Positions 31,286 to 42,265 of a stretch of 64,000 bases of DNA are shown in pieces; the first letter of the stretch is position 1; each line of letters begins with the position of its first letter. The DNA is from Coprinellus micaceus (lineage: Eukaryota > Basidiomycota > Agaricomycetes > Agaricales > Psathyrellaceae), in assembly GCA_951394405.1 (NCBI GenBank), contig OX596341.1:2418001-2482000 (forward strand), written 5' to 3'. Under the pieces are notes generated by a model that saw only the letters and a list, made by a program, of their open reading frames with translations, made no database searches and was not told where the DNA came from. The translations under genes and the position numbers were made by a program.

Positions 31286-34200
31286 TCAGTCATACACAGC
31301 CAAAGCTCTCTGCACCATATCGGGTTCAAGGGCGCGAAGCCTCAAGCAACGCTGGAAAAGCTTCTTGTCCGGCTCGAAGTTTACTCGACTAGCGACGTGT
31401 TGACCAGCAACAAGGGACTTGATGACGGCAGCAATCTTCCGTTGCTTGTGGACATTGACGAGGGGTTCGATACGCATTGTTGGCGGAAGAGGGGATAGCG
31501 CGTCGAAGACCTCAGGGTGGGCAGGGGGGTCGAAGTCTCCAGTTGTTGAGTTCATACCAACAGTTTCGTTCGGTGAAGTAGGGTCGACGAGGTCTGGTAG
31601 CCGCTTCAAGCGGTGGAGCTGGGCAAGATAGATACCTAGAGAAAATGGTTAGCCGTGGCCAAGGACAGCGAAGGCCAACATACCGATGAATGGAACACAC
31701 GCGGTGGGGGTGTTGATTTTGGGCTCTGCGTTGGCCTTTCCTTTGGACTGACCGTCTGCGGAGCTTCCAACGATGGAGTTGGTGTGCGATCCATTGTCCA
31801 AAGATTTGTTTTTGTTTTCCACAATCGCTTCGACAGCGGACCTGATCAAGGCAAAATCGCTAGCCCCGCTAACGAAGAGCTTCAGGTCGCGATACACTCG
31901 TGTCTCGAACGAGCCAACTTTGTTCCATCCAGGTTTGCGCATAGCATGGGTGACAGTGTCACTCTGCAAAGCGGCGATGATGGCCACCAATCCGTGGAAG
32001 TTACTGAGTTGGTACGATTTCTAGGTTCACGTCAGCATCACCGTCCTGTAAATGGCAAAGCAACACTCACCCAAGCGACACGGATGAATTTAGCCACCAC
32101 CATTGGCCGTTGGTTAGGCTGTGTCAAAACGATTTCCGATATCACGAAGTTGGCCATGAGGTTGAACCTCGCCCGCACAGCGGCTAAAGCCGTTGTCTTC
32201 TCCGTGTTTCTATGCTCGGCCTTCCACGTCGCCCTGTCCTTGAGGTACTGTGACCAATCATACACGTTCACCTCCTCAGTCGCCATCCACTGCTCCTCCG
32301 TCACCAATTCCTCAAACTTGACACCCATGAACAATTCCCGATCGATCATTGCGAACTGCTCCGCCACTGTCACCGCGCGGTAGCTCAGAATAAATGACTG
32401 GTGTATCCTCATAGCCTCCTGAGCGGCAAATTTGGACTGGATGTTAACAGGGAAATCGGGGCCAGGTGCAGGAGGGAGGATAGTCGACACTCGACTACGG
32501 AGAATCTCGATTGGCACAGCGTCCTCCACCGCAGGTTTGGCATCCTCCGATCGAGCGTTTGATCCTGTGTCGGACGATGAAGAGGAGGAAACGGGAGGGA
32601 CACCTAGACCCTGCTGGGTTGCTCCAGCAACCTGGGAGCTGTCTGTTGTGTCTCGAGCTTCCAAACCTGGGGGATACAAGACAACGTTGTGTTGACTGAC
32701 AGACTCATGTTCGTCGTCCTCGTCATCTGCGCCACCGTCCTCCTCATCCGAATCGATAGGGAACCTCGACTCCTCATCCTCGTAGTCACCCGCAGCCAGC
32801 CTCGCTTGGATTTGCCTGACCCAACCATCAACCTTTGACCGTTTCTCCTGCATCTTCTGCGGGTTAATCTGCCCTTCCAATCTCCTCAGCGCCGCATCCA
32901 CATCGCCATCCTCCTCATTTACGCTCAAAGAGTCCAACAGCGCATTCATCTGCCACTGCTGAATGCCTCCGCCCAAGGGCACACCAGCGCCCTGCACCGA
33001 AGAGCCCGAGGAGCTCGCTGTGTCAGATACAACCGAAGCCCTCGATTCAATGCCCATAGAGGAGATCTCAGACCGTCGAGGAAGGAATTCGAAGTCCTTG
33101 CGCATCGGTAGTTTGCGAGTTTGCTTCCTTAGGCCTTGCACGCCGAGCCCAGGGGGTGCAGCAGGCTCTGCACCATGAACTTCCGAGGACGTATCCGACA
33201 TATCGAAATCATCAAGGGAAACGACGTCGAAAGGCTCATGGATGGCATTTCCCCTGAAGAACGTTCTCCCCTCGTCACCGAGAACTTCGCCCAACGATCC
33301 TGTTGAAGAGGCGAAAGACCGAATTGATTCGGGCCGGAATGAGGGCGCGAGCGACATGCTGTCAGTTCCATTGCGAGCGCTGAGGTCCGACTCGTCGAAG
33401 GAAGAGTAGTCTGGTTCTTCTGATGGGGGGGCCGGTAAGGAGTATTTCTCATCCATGTACTGGAGCGAGTCGTCGGTGAGGGGAGCGGTCTCAGATAGGG
33501 TAGAAGCTGAATCGGACGCCACATGTTGGGGAAACATATGGCGAGCGGTGGGAGTTGTTGGAGTCATGGGCTCCTGAGGGATGGGGGATAGTGGTGAAGG
33601 GCGAACGGGAGATGGCGATGAAGGGGCGGAGTAGGCGCTGTCGTTGGCAGCCGGTGCTATAGGGAAATATTGTGGCGGGCGACGCAAGGAACCTGGTGCC
33701 GCTTGGCGGGATTCAAGCCCTTTCAAATATTGCTCGACTCCTCCGTTCGCTGCCAAGAGATCGCGAGACACGGACAATTCCAGGTCGAAAGCTGACACAC
33801 CAGTGCAAGGATTCAACGACGTTCGAGTGTTCGAACGAGAATGAAGGACCCGCCTCAGGCGCCCCAGGCGTCCGATCGTCTTCACGAAGGCACGAGAAAG
33901 GGCACTGTTATGCATGGGAAGTGCGATGGCAAGTTGGGTTGCTGCTTCTGCCGCATCGTTAGTCGGTACAGGTGCTTGGTCTATGCGTTGAAGGATGTTG
34001 AATGATGAGAGGGGAAGGGAGGTGGGGCGGTTAGGGGCGAGGGCGCCGACATGGCCAGCAGCAATGTGAGCATTGGCATGATCGGTGGGACTGGAGGACC
34101 CCTCCTCCTGCATCGCTTCGTCAGGGAGGAAGTCCAGGTCAACGTCGGAATCCTCTTCAGCCTCCTTCATGACCGCCTCGGCAAACTTCTGGCCCAGTAG

Positions 34201-36353
34201 GTGACTCTTCGCTGGTTCTGCTTTAGGCGGCGGACTTTTACCGCGGTCCTTGCCCCCGGTTCCCGAACGTATATGTATCCGCTTGCAATCTTTGGCGACC
34301 TTGACAAGCCTCCGTGCGATGCCCTAGTATGGAAAAGTCAATGCCTGCATCTGGGCCAACAGAACGCCTTGCTCACCAAGCCGTCAGAATGTTGCTTCAA
34401 CAGGGGATCATGAATCAGGGTATTCAACCAATGTGACATCAAGAGTCGGAGTTCTCGGTTGGGTATGAAGTCCACAGCGAAGAAAGTCAGGAGCCAATAT
34501 CGTATGGCAACAAAAGTTCGAACACGAACAACTTGTCGCACCGACTGGTCTTGCTTGCTTTTCGGTACCTGGAGAGCCCATTGGAATCGAGAAATGAGGA
34601 GATGAGCTAGATCCACGCCGCTGATGTAGGTGCGATACGTGAGGAAGAAGTCCAAGAGCTCGTCGTAGTTCAAGTCGCTCGTTAGTTGGGCAATCCAACG
34701 CTCGATGGTAGCGGCCAAGAGTACCCGATGGGAGCCTGGACTGGGAGGATTGGATGGTTCAGGGCTCTTCGCCCGTGAGGCCTTGCTCCCCCGCCGTCTG
34801 GACATAGAGTCGGAGGTGATGCTATCACGAGATGAAGACCGCACATCGAAGTCATAATAGTCCGCACTAGGCTCGCCCCAGATCACGAAGCGAGGGTCAT
34901 CTCTGGGAACGGCAGACAAGTCGTTCGACAGGGAGATCTTGACCGTCGTATCATGCTCGACGAGCTTATCGAGATTGGGAAGACCACGATACGTTTGCAG
35001 AACATCAAAGACGGTGGCCGCGTATTCCGAAAGCAAGGAAGCTTCTGCTGGCGGTTCATATGTGGACGATGGCCTTGATGCAGATTCCTGCTCGGTGACT
35101 CGGATGGCTGATGAGGGGCGTTCTGGTGACCGTAGATCATCCTGGCGGGCTGTCATACCCGACTCGAACGACTGCATCAAGCGCACATGGCGAGGAGGGG
35201 GGAGATGGTCGAAGAACGAGCTTGGCTTCTTGAGCGGGGTCTCGAAAGTGACGCCCACACCAAACGGATGGGCGATGATGGGTCGGGAATCGCTGTTGTC
35301 CGTGTGGACGAGGGAAGGGGTGCCGGAAAGGAAACTTTGCGACGAGAAGCTGGTCGCACTCGAAGAGGGAGTGAACCAGTCCATCACATCGCCGAAGATG
35401 TCGCTATTGCGTGGGGTCAAGGACACCATACTGGATTGAGTGAACCGGGGCATATCCATGGCTGTAACACTCTGTGAGTGAGCGCGACCGTTGTGTGTGG
35501 GGACCGGGGGTCCGTTGGAGATCTCGCCGTGCTCACTGGCGTCGCTGCCACCGATGCTGGCCATGTCAGAAATGGACCTTGCCTTGCGGAGTTTCTTCGG
35601 TGCACTGCTCGACGAGGAGGGGGCTGGGCGATGAACCATGAATGGATTGGGAGGAAAGAGGGCGACCATGCTCATGCGAGAGCGACGCTTGGAACGAGGG
35701 GGAGATTGTGAGACTTCGCTCGAGGCCTTCGGCTGATTGAGTCGACCTTCAACCTCTGCAGCAGCCTCGGCTGCGGAGGCGGCAGGGGCAGAGAGTTCGC
35801 GATGTCTGTCAACGCATATAAGGAGGAATTGGAAGATACGAGCGACCTGATCGACACTTACCCAACACGAAACATCTGTTTCCCATGTTGGTTCACGAAT
35901 GCAGTGATTGCATATGGCGATCGAACATTGACGGAAACACCATATCTCTGGTCATATCGTCTTTTGAGCTCACGAGCTGCGGGCCCAGACGAGGTCTCTA
36001 TGTAAGTTCCGTCGGCTGGGGAGATTGTGAGTCATCTGCACTGGTGGGGGTCAATACGGGTACTCACGAGCCATGTTGATGTCGACGCCGGCCAGGTCCT
36101 GCGGCCAGGGTCCGAACGACTTGTCGTCGTCACTGACAACGTCAGACAGGACGAACATATGCTTTTGTTCCTCTCCATCTAGCCCCGGTGGGAAGAGGAA
36201 GTCCTTCGACAGCTCTGGTGAAGATACGTTGCCTGGGGCCACCTCCAAGTCGTTTCCATCCATCGCAATAACAGGTACGTTCTGATCAGAGTCGAGAAGC
36301 ATTTCCGTGGAGGACATTGAATCTTCGCGTGCGGGTTGTGGAGAAGGAGACAT
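31286..36353 (-). CDS. Ras-type guanine nucleotide exchange factor, Lte1-like
   Basis: Six exons (- strand): 36353-36068, 35997-35862, 35805-34377, 34323-32071, 32020-31684, 31635-31286; 1596 aa. The RasGEF N-terminal domain lies about residues 490-617 (IERWIAQLTSDLNYDELLDFF, then RYWLLTFFAVDF). The catalytic Cdc25-homology domain lies at the C-terminus from about 1220 (FAAQEAMRIHQSFI, ARFNLMANFVISEIVL, KSYQLSNFHGLVAIIAALQS, TACVPFIGIYLAQLHRL). It is split by exons 4-6 and carries an insert before PFIG. Long Ser/Asp-rich disordered stretches link the two. This order fits Lte1, a mitotic exit and polarity regulator of budding yeast; orthology is inferred. The ATG at 36353 was chosen over upstream non-ATG extension. 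Confidence 0.85.
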
Positions 36354-37647
36354 ATTCGAGTCGAAAGCAATGTGCAAAGTAGTCCAAAATCGTGAATCAA
36401 GAGAACATGCTCAGAAAGTAGCGCTGGAAAAAGTATCCTTAGATTCGAAAGCGAAAGGTGGTATCAGGTTGAACGTAAATTGATCGTTGTCGGGGTCGTC
36501 GGCACCGTCGTCGCAGTCGTCGTCGTCGAGCAAACTGAAAGCAGAGAAACAAAGTCAGGGGCAAAGGAGGACTGTCCACTCAGCATGCCGAGGAGGACAG
36601 CCCTAATTCCCACGATTAGGTCATCGCGTGACAAGATCCCGTGATATTCACGTGAGTAATCAAGCGCGTCGCGAGTTCGCGACCACACCCATCTCGAATT
36701 CAAGGTGGGGTTGTAGTTCTCAAATTAACTTTGAGAGAGAGAGGTAGAGAAATCAGTATTAACCTAGTTGTGCGCCGTGGCGCCACCTACGTCTGTGCTC
36801 TTCCTGTACACCTTGTCTCTGACAGGTGAACTTGGAATCAATCTGAAGTTGCACACTATCGTACGCGAGTATAAAGAGGATGTTCTCATATGCAATTGCG
36901 AGGCTGGACAAAATAATACCCTTTTCACACCTCCTCCTACTATTTATGGCGCTCCGCAACATGGCACTCGACGTCTCGCCATTTGGGACTTTCCCCACAA
37001 TTTAGACGCACGTAGCCTCAGGTCTCCGATTCCGGACTATACACCGGCTCACGGACGAGCTCCCTGTACCCTTGAGTTGGCCAGTCTCCTGGTCATTTTT
37101 CATTCTCACCCCATTCTCTCCTTCCCGTTCAGTTCTGCTCCCAAGTTCGATTCCTGGAAGACGAAGTTCAGAACGATATTCGTTGAGACTGCAGGCCACA
37201 AGAATGACTTTTCAGAGTGGCGTGCGTTCCATACCCTTCCCATTATTCGGAACGGAACCTGTGTAGATACGAGGTACCAACAGTCCCCCCGAGTTGAATA
37301 GATGTTGTACGTCATGTTCGAAGCACCGTCTGTCCTCGTCAGTGTGGCAATTGGTTTCTCGAAGGCACAAGGAGCGGATGTAAGGGCATGACAACGAAAA
37401 ATGCTTCGAGTCATCGGCCACGACGACGCTATGGCGCCAATAAGCGCCCGCAATACAATCTGATCGGTACTGATAACGATCGACGTATTGCGAAGATCAT
37501 TTGGCCAGTCGCTCAGCTGCGCAGTGATCTCCACGAACTTGCTGCTTGGCATTATGCGAGGCCTGCGAGAAACAGATCCAAGATTGAGGCGTGGGCTAAT
37601 GACAGCATACACCCTAACCTAAGTCCTCCACTGAAAACAGCCCTTCT
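36354..37647. other. Intergenic, no supported gene
   Basis: 5' flank of the RasGEF gene and 3' flank of the siderophore gene. It contains a GTC/GTCGTC trinucleotide run (36,486-36,530) and TAAGCGCC at 37441-37448. Open frames up to 177 codons on both strands (36768-37301 on +, 37106-37612 on -) show no known motif and overlap each other; I do not call them. Confidence 0.4.
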
Positions 37648-39040
37648 TTACCGCAAAGTGAGGTTGGTGAAGAACTTTTCCCTCGTCTGGAGGACCAGGC
37701 GAGACCTCTTATAAGGGAAGTCGAAGATCTACGAATGGTGGCCTGTGAGTCGGGTATCTGCAGAACGGCGATGGGGGGACGTACGAGAGGGGTGTAGTAG
37801 CCTCCGCTAGCGACGACGCCCTGGATGGGGCCATTACCGGCAGCGGGTTCTCCAATAATGCGCTGCGACCGAGGGTCGTTGAGGAAAAGGTAATGTGTGA
37901 GGGAACGGATCCATATCTCGGCTAGTTATATTAGCGCCTGTTACGAGCTCCATTGGTAGATGAAAACTCACATCTTCCTCCTCCAAGGAACTTGCTCTCT
38001 CCAACCAAAACATGCAGCCCCCGATCCCAATTACCCGGGGGCTGGTCATCCGGGAAATACGGCGCAACATGATCCTCCTTCGTATAATTAACCTCCACAT
38101 ACCCCATCAACTCCCCATCCCAGCTCCACACCGCCGGGATCGCATGGGGGTCTCTATACTGTCCTTCAATATACTCCCTATGTTTCTCCAACGTTCCCCC
38201 CTCCCCCCACGCGCTATTAATCCTCGGGTCGTTATGCCACTTGTGGAACGCCGCGAGGTGGCGAGACACCCCGTCCACGGTCTTGTGCTCGGGGAGGTCG
38301 GTGACGCCTTCCAAGTCAAAGTGGGTGAGTTCGAGCATTTGCCCGACGTGTGAGCACCAGCGCCTGTAGAGGACCTCCCCGGGAGCGGGCTTGACGGGGC
38401 GTACGGGGTGTTTGGCGACGACGTTGTCCTTGCGGGTGAATGTGTAGACCTCGGGAAGCACAGGACGGGGATGGGGGAGCCAGTTGGGACGGCTGTGGAA
38501 ACCGGTGGTGCCTGCTCCCTGCCAAAAGGCAGCACGACTGATGTAGTACACCGCATCGAGATCGTAGTCCTTCGTCGCCGCTACCGGGGGTGAGGTGGGG
38601 TATGTGCGTGCGAGGCCGGAGGAGACGAGGTAGTCGACGATCTCGACGGTGTTGGCAAAGGTGGAAATAAGGGTGGGAATCTGCTCTTGCTCATAGTAGA
38701 GGACGAAAAGGGCGTGGATGATTCCCCAGAGGTCTTCAACCGCTATCCGTCCAGACGGAGCTGGGGGCTTGAGGGTGAGGACCCTGTATTTTGGGACGTG
38801 GGTTGTGGCGCCCTGCATGGCAGTCCCGATCGAGGAAAGGTCGAGGGCATGGGTGTAGTCGGACGCGAGGGAGTACTGCGCCACAGGATTGTCGTCGAGT
38901 GCGATTCGGGTGACCTCCCCCTCCTCACTGACAGTCGTCGCAGTGACCTTGGTGAAGTCGGGGAGTACACAAATGAGGCGGGGGCACGATAAATGGCTGG
39001 CGACAGCATTGAGCCTGCTGGTGGCGGTCGCAGCAGACAT
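37648..39040 (-). CDS. Siderophore hydroxyornithine acyltransferase (SidL/SidF/Ato1-like)
   Basis: Exons (- strand) 39040-37972, 37921-37785, 37728-37648; 428 aa. The C-terminal half is the GNAT-type acyltransferase domain of IucB/AlcB/SidF proteins: FHKWHNDPRIN, GYVEVNYTKEDHVAPYF, DRGLHVLVGESKFLGG, EIWIRSLTHYLFL, RIIGEP, then FDFPYKRSRLVL and REKFF near the end. It would acylate N5-hydroxyornithine with an acyl-CoA in hydroxamate siderophore synthesis. In other basidiomycetes it works with an ornithine monooxygenase and an NRPS; neither is in this window. The last exon was placed by the conserved C-terminal motif. Two iron-GATA sites lie just upstream. Confidence 0.85.
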
Positions 39041-39099
39041 TTTGTCGAGGTTGGGAGTGGGAAAAGAAGCGATGGGTTTCCGGTAGAAGGTCGGTTTTT

Positions 39100-39129
39100 A
39101 TCTGATAAGATGTGGGAAGTTTATCAGAT
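39100..39129. promoter_or_regulatory. Paired iron-GATA sites, inverted
   Basis: ATCTGATAA at 39100-39108 and its reverse complement TTATCAGAT at 39121-39129, 60-89 bp before the siderophore gene start. ATCWGATAA is the known site of the fungal iron-responsive GATA repressors (Urbs1, SreA, Fep1). This predicts repression in iron-rich conditions. Confidence 0.65.
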
Positions 39130-39525
39130 ACCAACCAATCACATCACTTTGGCGGAATGTGTCGGGTGGAGACCCAAGGTGTGCCTGGCTCAAACTTTGG
39201 CCAGGTCCCGTCGTTTCGGGCGCTTCTGATCACCGCCTCGTAGTGGGGTTGTTAGACGTTGTTAGACTTGGCATCGAGGAGAAAGTGTGCTCAGCGACTT
39301 ACATGCGTGGAGATGCGAGGGCCTCGGTCGCTGCCACTGGGAAACTGGAGGCGATCCATGTGGAAGTCATCGACCTTCGATGGTTCTAGGAACAAATACG
39401 GAGGCTCTGTGGATATCACCAGCCACGAAGTGGCGAAAAACGTGTGCCAATTCATCAGCTCAAAACACTTAAACGCCGTTCTAACAGGGATTACGAGGCC
39501 GGATTTGGTTGAATGGTACTCAAAG

Positions 39526-39975
39526 CAGTGTTGTGCAGTCGCCGACTGGGTGACCAGTCGGATGGCGGAAGTCGAGGACCCATCATCGACGGTCAGTGAC
39601 TGGTCGATGACTGGCCCCATTTGGCAACGTAAGGCGGGGAGGTCGTCTTCGCAGAAATGCTTCGGAAATCCCAGTGAGAAATGTCGAAACACCGTGTCTC
39701 CTACATGCCTGAGCCATCCCCGAGGCTAAGGTACGAAGAGCATCTCCCTGGCCGACCAGGAGGCACAGTCGGTGGTCTGCCAGCCGTGGGACTATGATGC
39801 TGGAGGAGACGGTGACCTGGATCATTCGAACCCGGGGATTTTGTCGTGGAATGGCCTTGCGCACTGGGAAAGCATCACTGATGTGGGGCTGGGTGACTGG
39901 TCGATGACTGGCCACTGACCAGGGTCGGCGACGGTCGCCGAAGTCGACGACTAGTCGAAGACCTGCACAACACTG
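39526..39975. mobile_element. hAT-type MITE, 450 bp, with 8-bp target duplication
   Basis: The element begins CAGTGTTGTGCAG and ends in its exact reverse complement CTGCACAACACTG. It is flanked on both sides by the direct repeat ACTCAAAG (39518-39525 and 39976-39983). An 8-bp target duplication with CAGTG termini is typical of hAT transposons. Subterminal inverted repeats continue inward for about 90 bp, with the block TGACTGGTCGATGACTGGCC present at 39599 and again near 39893. There is no transposase frame, so it is non-autonomous. Confidence 0.8.
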
Positions 39976-39983
39976 ACTCAAAG

Positions 39984-40357
39984 ACTTTGACGTCGGGCCT
40001 AATCAAGGGGTCTGGGTTCGGGATGACCAGACAACTCGGCCGTATGAGCAGAGATAATGAAAGAAAGGGATGTCGAGAAAGAAATCGAGTATGGGAGCGT
40101 GGACTGCTGGGATAGGCTCCTGGTGACGGGCGTCTGTTTGGGCAGAATCAGTGTCAGAACGAGAAACATTGTTGTACGGTGGTTCCGAAGGCGTTGGATA
40201 ACGAGCCTATAAAGTGGACACACCGCTTTTCCAGAGTATCCAACCAGAACTCGGCCGTCCGAGTTCGCGCCAGGAACGAATATAAGAACAAGTCTATTGC
40301 ACATGGCTTTACTCTAAATGCCAGTAGCAGCTGGACGAGCAGCATCCTCGTCCCTCC
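39984..40357. other. Spacer between the MITE and the NDUFA6 gene
   Basis: 3' flank of the NDUFA6 gene. No gene seen. The 485 bp on the other side of the element (39041-39525) is the siderophore promoter region. Confidence 0.5.
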
Positions 40358-40893
40358 CTATAAACGCAGGTCAGCTCCTAATCTTCCGAACCGACGCCAC
40401 ACCACACGGGCACGTCCAAAAATCCAAAACCACGCACCCTCATAGAACTTCTGCAAAAACGTCCTCGGTTTCCTATCCGGCTGCTCCAGCAGAATCCCTA
40501 GGACATGGTCCGTCTGCTTCCAACAGTTCATAGTCTCCTGGTAGTCCTGCCTCGACTTGAGGAGCATGACGTCGACTTGCCGGGGGTCGGTGGCGTACTG
40601 GAACTGGTCGAACTTCTGGCGCATGGCATGGCGGATGTATGCGGGGGAAACGCTGAGAGCGTAGAGGGTGGTGATTTCAGGAGCCTAGGTTTCCCATTTC
40701 CAACACCAACAGACACAAGGAGTTCGATTCAAGAGTGACACAGTCGGTCAGCAACGAAACCGGGAACCCCAGGAAGTGCATTACTCACCGAACGGTACCA
40801 TTCCCTGTAGAGGGACCTGATGCGCGCCTTGGCCTCGGCGCCGTTCAACGAGGTGCGAGTCGCCCTGGCGAGTCTGGCGGGTATCGTCGACAT
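40358..40893 (-). CDS. NADH dehydrogenase (complex I) LYR subunit NDUFA6/B14-like
   Basis: Exons (- strand) 40893-40789 and 40684-40358; 143 aa, the usual size. Exon 1 ends with the LYR motif (RSLYREWYRS). Exon 2 continues with the family block MRQKFDQFQY, then DVMLLKSRQDYQETMNCWKQ. The basic start suggests mitochondrial import. LYR proteins bind acyl-ACP; this one is an accessory subunit of complex I in the inner membrane. It is divergent from the PDAP1 gene with 220 bp between starts, so the two probably share a promoter region. Confidence 0.88.
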
Positions 40894-41113
40894 CGTGGAG
40901 GACAGCGACGAGGGGGTAACGGACAACGGCGAAGGAAGTGTCGAGACAGCGACCACTTGATTGGGCGAAGTAGTTTTTGAACTCCGCTCCTCGGCCTGCC
41001 TGATTTGGTGCACTGCTCTTCGTCGCTCAACACTCAACTGCATCGTCTGCTCTGAAGCTTCCCGGCTCTTGCTCCTCCTCCAAGTCGTTCCCTTTATTCC
41101 TCCCAGCGCAGAT
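40894..41113. promoter_or_regulatory. Bidirectional promoter region
   Basis: The 220 bp between the divergent starts of the NDUFA6 and PDAP1 genes. No TATA box stands out. Confidence 0.45.
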
Positions 41114-42042
41114 ATGGTCCGTGGAAGTGGTGCGTGCATTCCAGATAGGCAAGGCATTCAAACTGATAAGATAACAGGGAAATTCAAGCAGAAGCGCGGT
41201 GGTGGACGAAGCTTCAGGTATTACTGAATACCAAGTCCCTTCTCCACCTTTGTACTGAGAATTGTGGTAGCAAAAACTTGGGTGCCAACGAGGCAGGGAA
41301 CGTGGGCAACCACCGGTAAGCCCTTCACCATCTCTCCCCCCAACACTCTCCTCACACATCGCTCGGCTAGTGGTCCCCGCGACGAGGATTCGGACGAGGA
41401 TTCTGAAGAGGAGTCCGAGGAGGAAGAAGAGGAAGATTCAGAGGAAGAATCAGGTGAAGAGGAAGCAGGGGGATCTAGTAACCAGCCCGAACTCTCTCGC
41501 GCTGAGCGCAAAGCGTTGAAGAAGAAAGAAGCTGAAGACAAGCTGAAGAAGAAGGAAGAGGGCGGAGAGGACGAGGATGAGGACTTGATTAACCCCAACC
41601 ACGTTACCAAGCAGCTCAAGATCTCCGATCTTGGGAACCGAGAGCTTACTCGTAGGGAGAGGTGCGTCGTATTCGTGCGTTGAGTTGATGGCAGCTTTAT
41701 CTCATCAAATGAATAGGGAAGAGAAGGAGAAGAAGGACGCTAAGGAGAGGTACTGGAAGGTAAATTAACAATGGGCTACCTGAAACCTCAAGTACTCATA
41801 CGATCTCGAACAGCTTCACGTGCAGGGCAAGACCGAGGAGGCCAAGACCGATCTCGCTCGTCTGGCAAAGATTCGCGCCGATCGCGATGCCGCCCAGGCT
41901 AAGAGGAAGGCAGAGACTGAAGGTGAACTCACATACCCCTCCGCCCTTCCTTCCGTGACTCACAATTCGTCTCGTTCTGCTAGCTAAAGCGGCCGAGATC
42001 GAGGCCAAGAAGCAGCAGCAAATGTCCAAGCGTCGCGGCTGA
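41114..42042 (+). CDS. PDAP1/PP28 family phosphoprotein
   Basis: Seven exons: 41114-41129, 41178-41217, 41271-41315, 41371-41661, 41717-41759, 41814-41922, 41984-42042; 200 aa. It begins MVRGSGKFKQKRGGGRSF as in the 28-kDa heat- and acid-stable phosphoprotein family. Next come an acidic Ser/Glu/Asp tract (casein kinase II type sites), then NPNHVTKQLKISDLG, RREREEKEKKDAKERYWKLHVQGKTEEAK in part, and a Lys/Ala/Glu-rich end (KKQQQMSKRRG). The third exon was placed by the phase and by GRSFSKNLGANE. Role in eukaryotes is poorly known; probably a ribosome- or RNA-associated basic/acidic protein. Confidence 0.87.
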
Positions 42043-42265
42043 GCTCTGGCCCATCCACCTCGGTTCCCAGTTCAACAAAGTAGAAGCTGCATTCTACGTG
42101 TATTATATCTAGACATACCCTTACCGGTATCACCTCACATATAGCTTGAAAATCCCCCGAGATCTCTGCTCCAGCAAGATGGATAGAGTTTTCGCGGTCT
42201 GGTGCCGTACATGAAGAAGCATGAAGAGGAAATCGCGGTGGTGGTGGTTACAAAAAGCATCTACT

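Noticed and set aside
36768..37301. 177-codon + strand open frame
   Set aside because: Overlaps a similar-length - strand frame, has no recognisable motif and no splice continuation.
41221..41619. Ser-rich 132-codon - strand frame
   Set aside because: Mirror of the acidic Glu/Asp tract of PDAP1.
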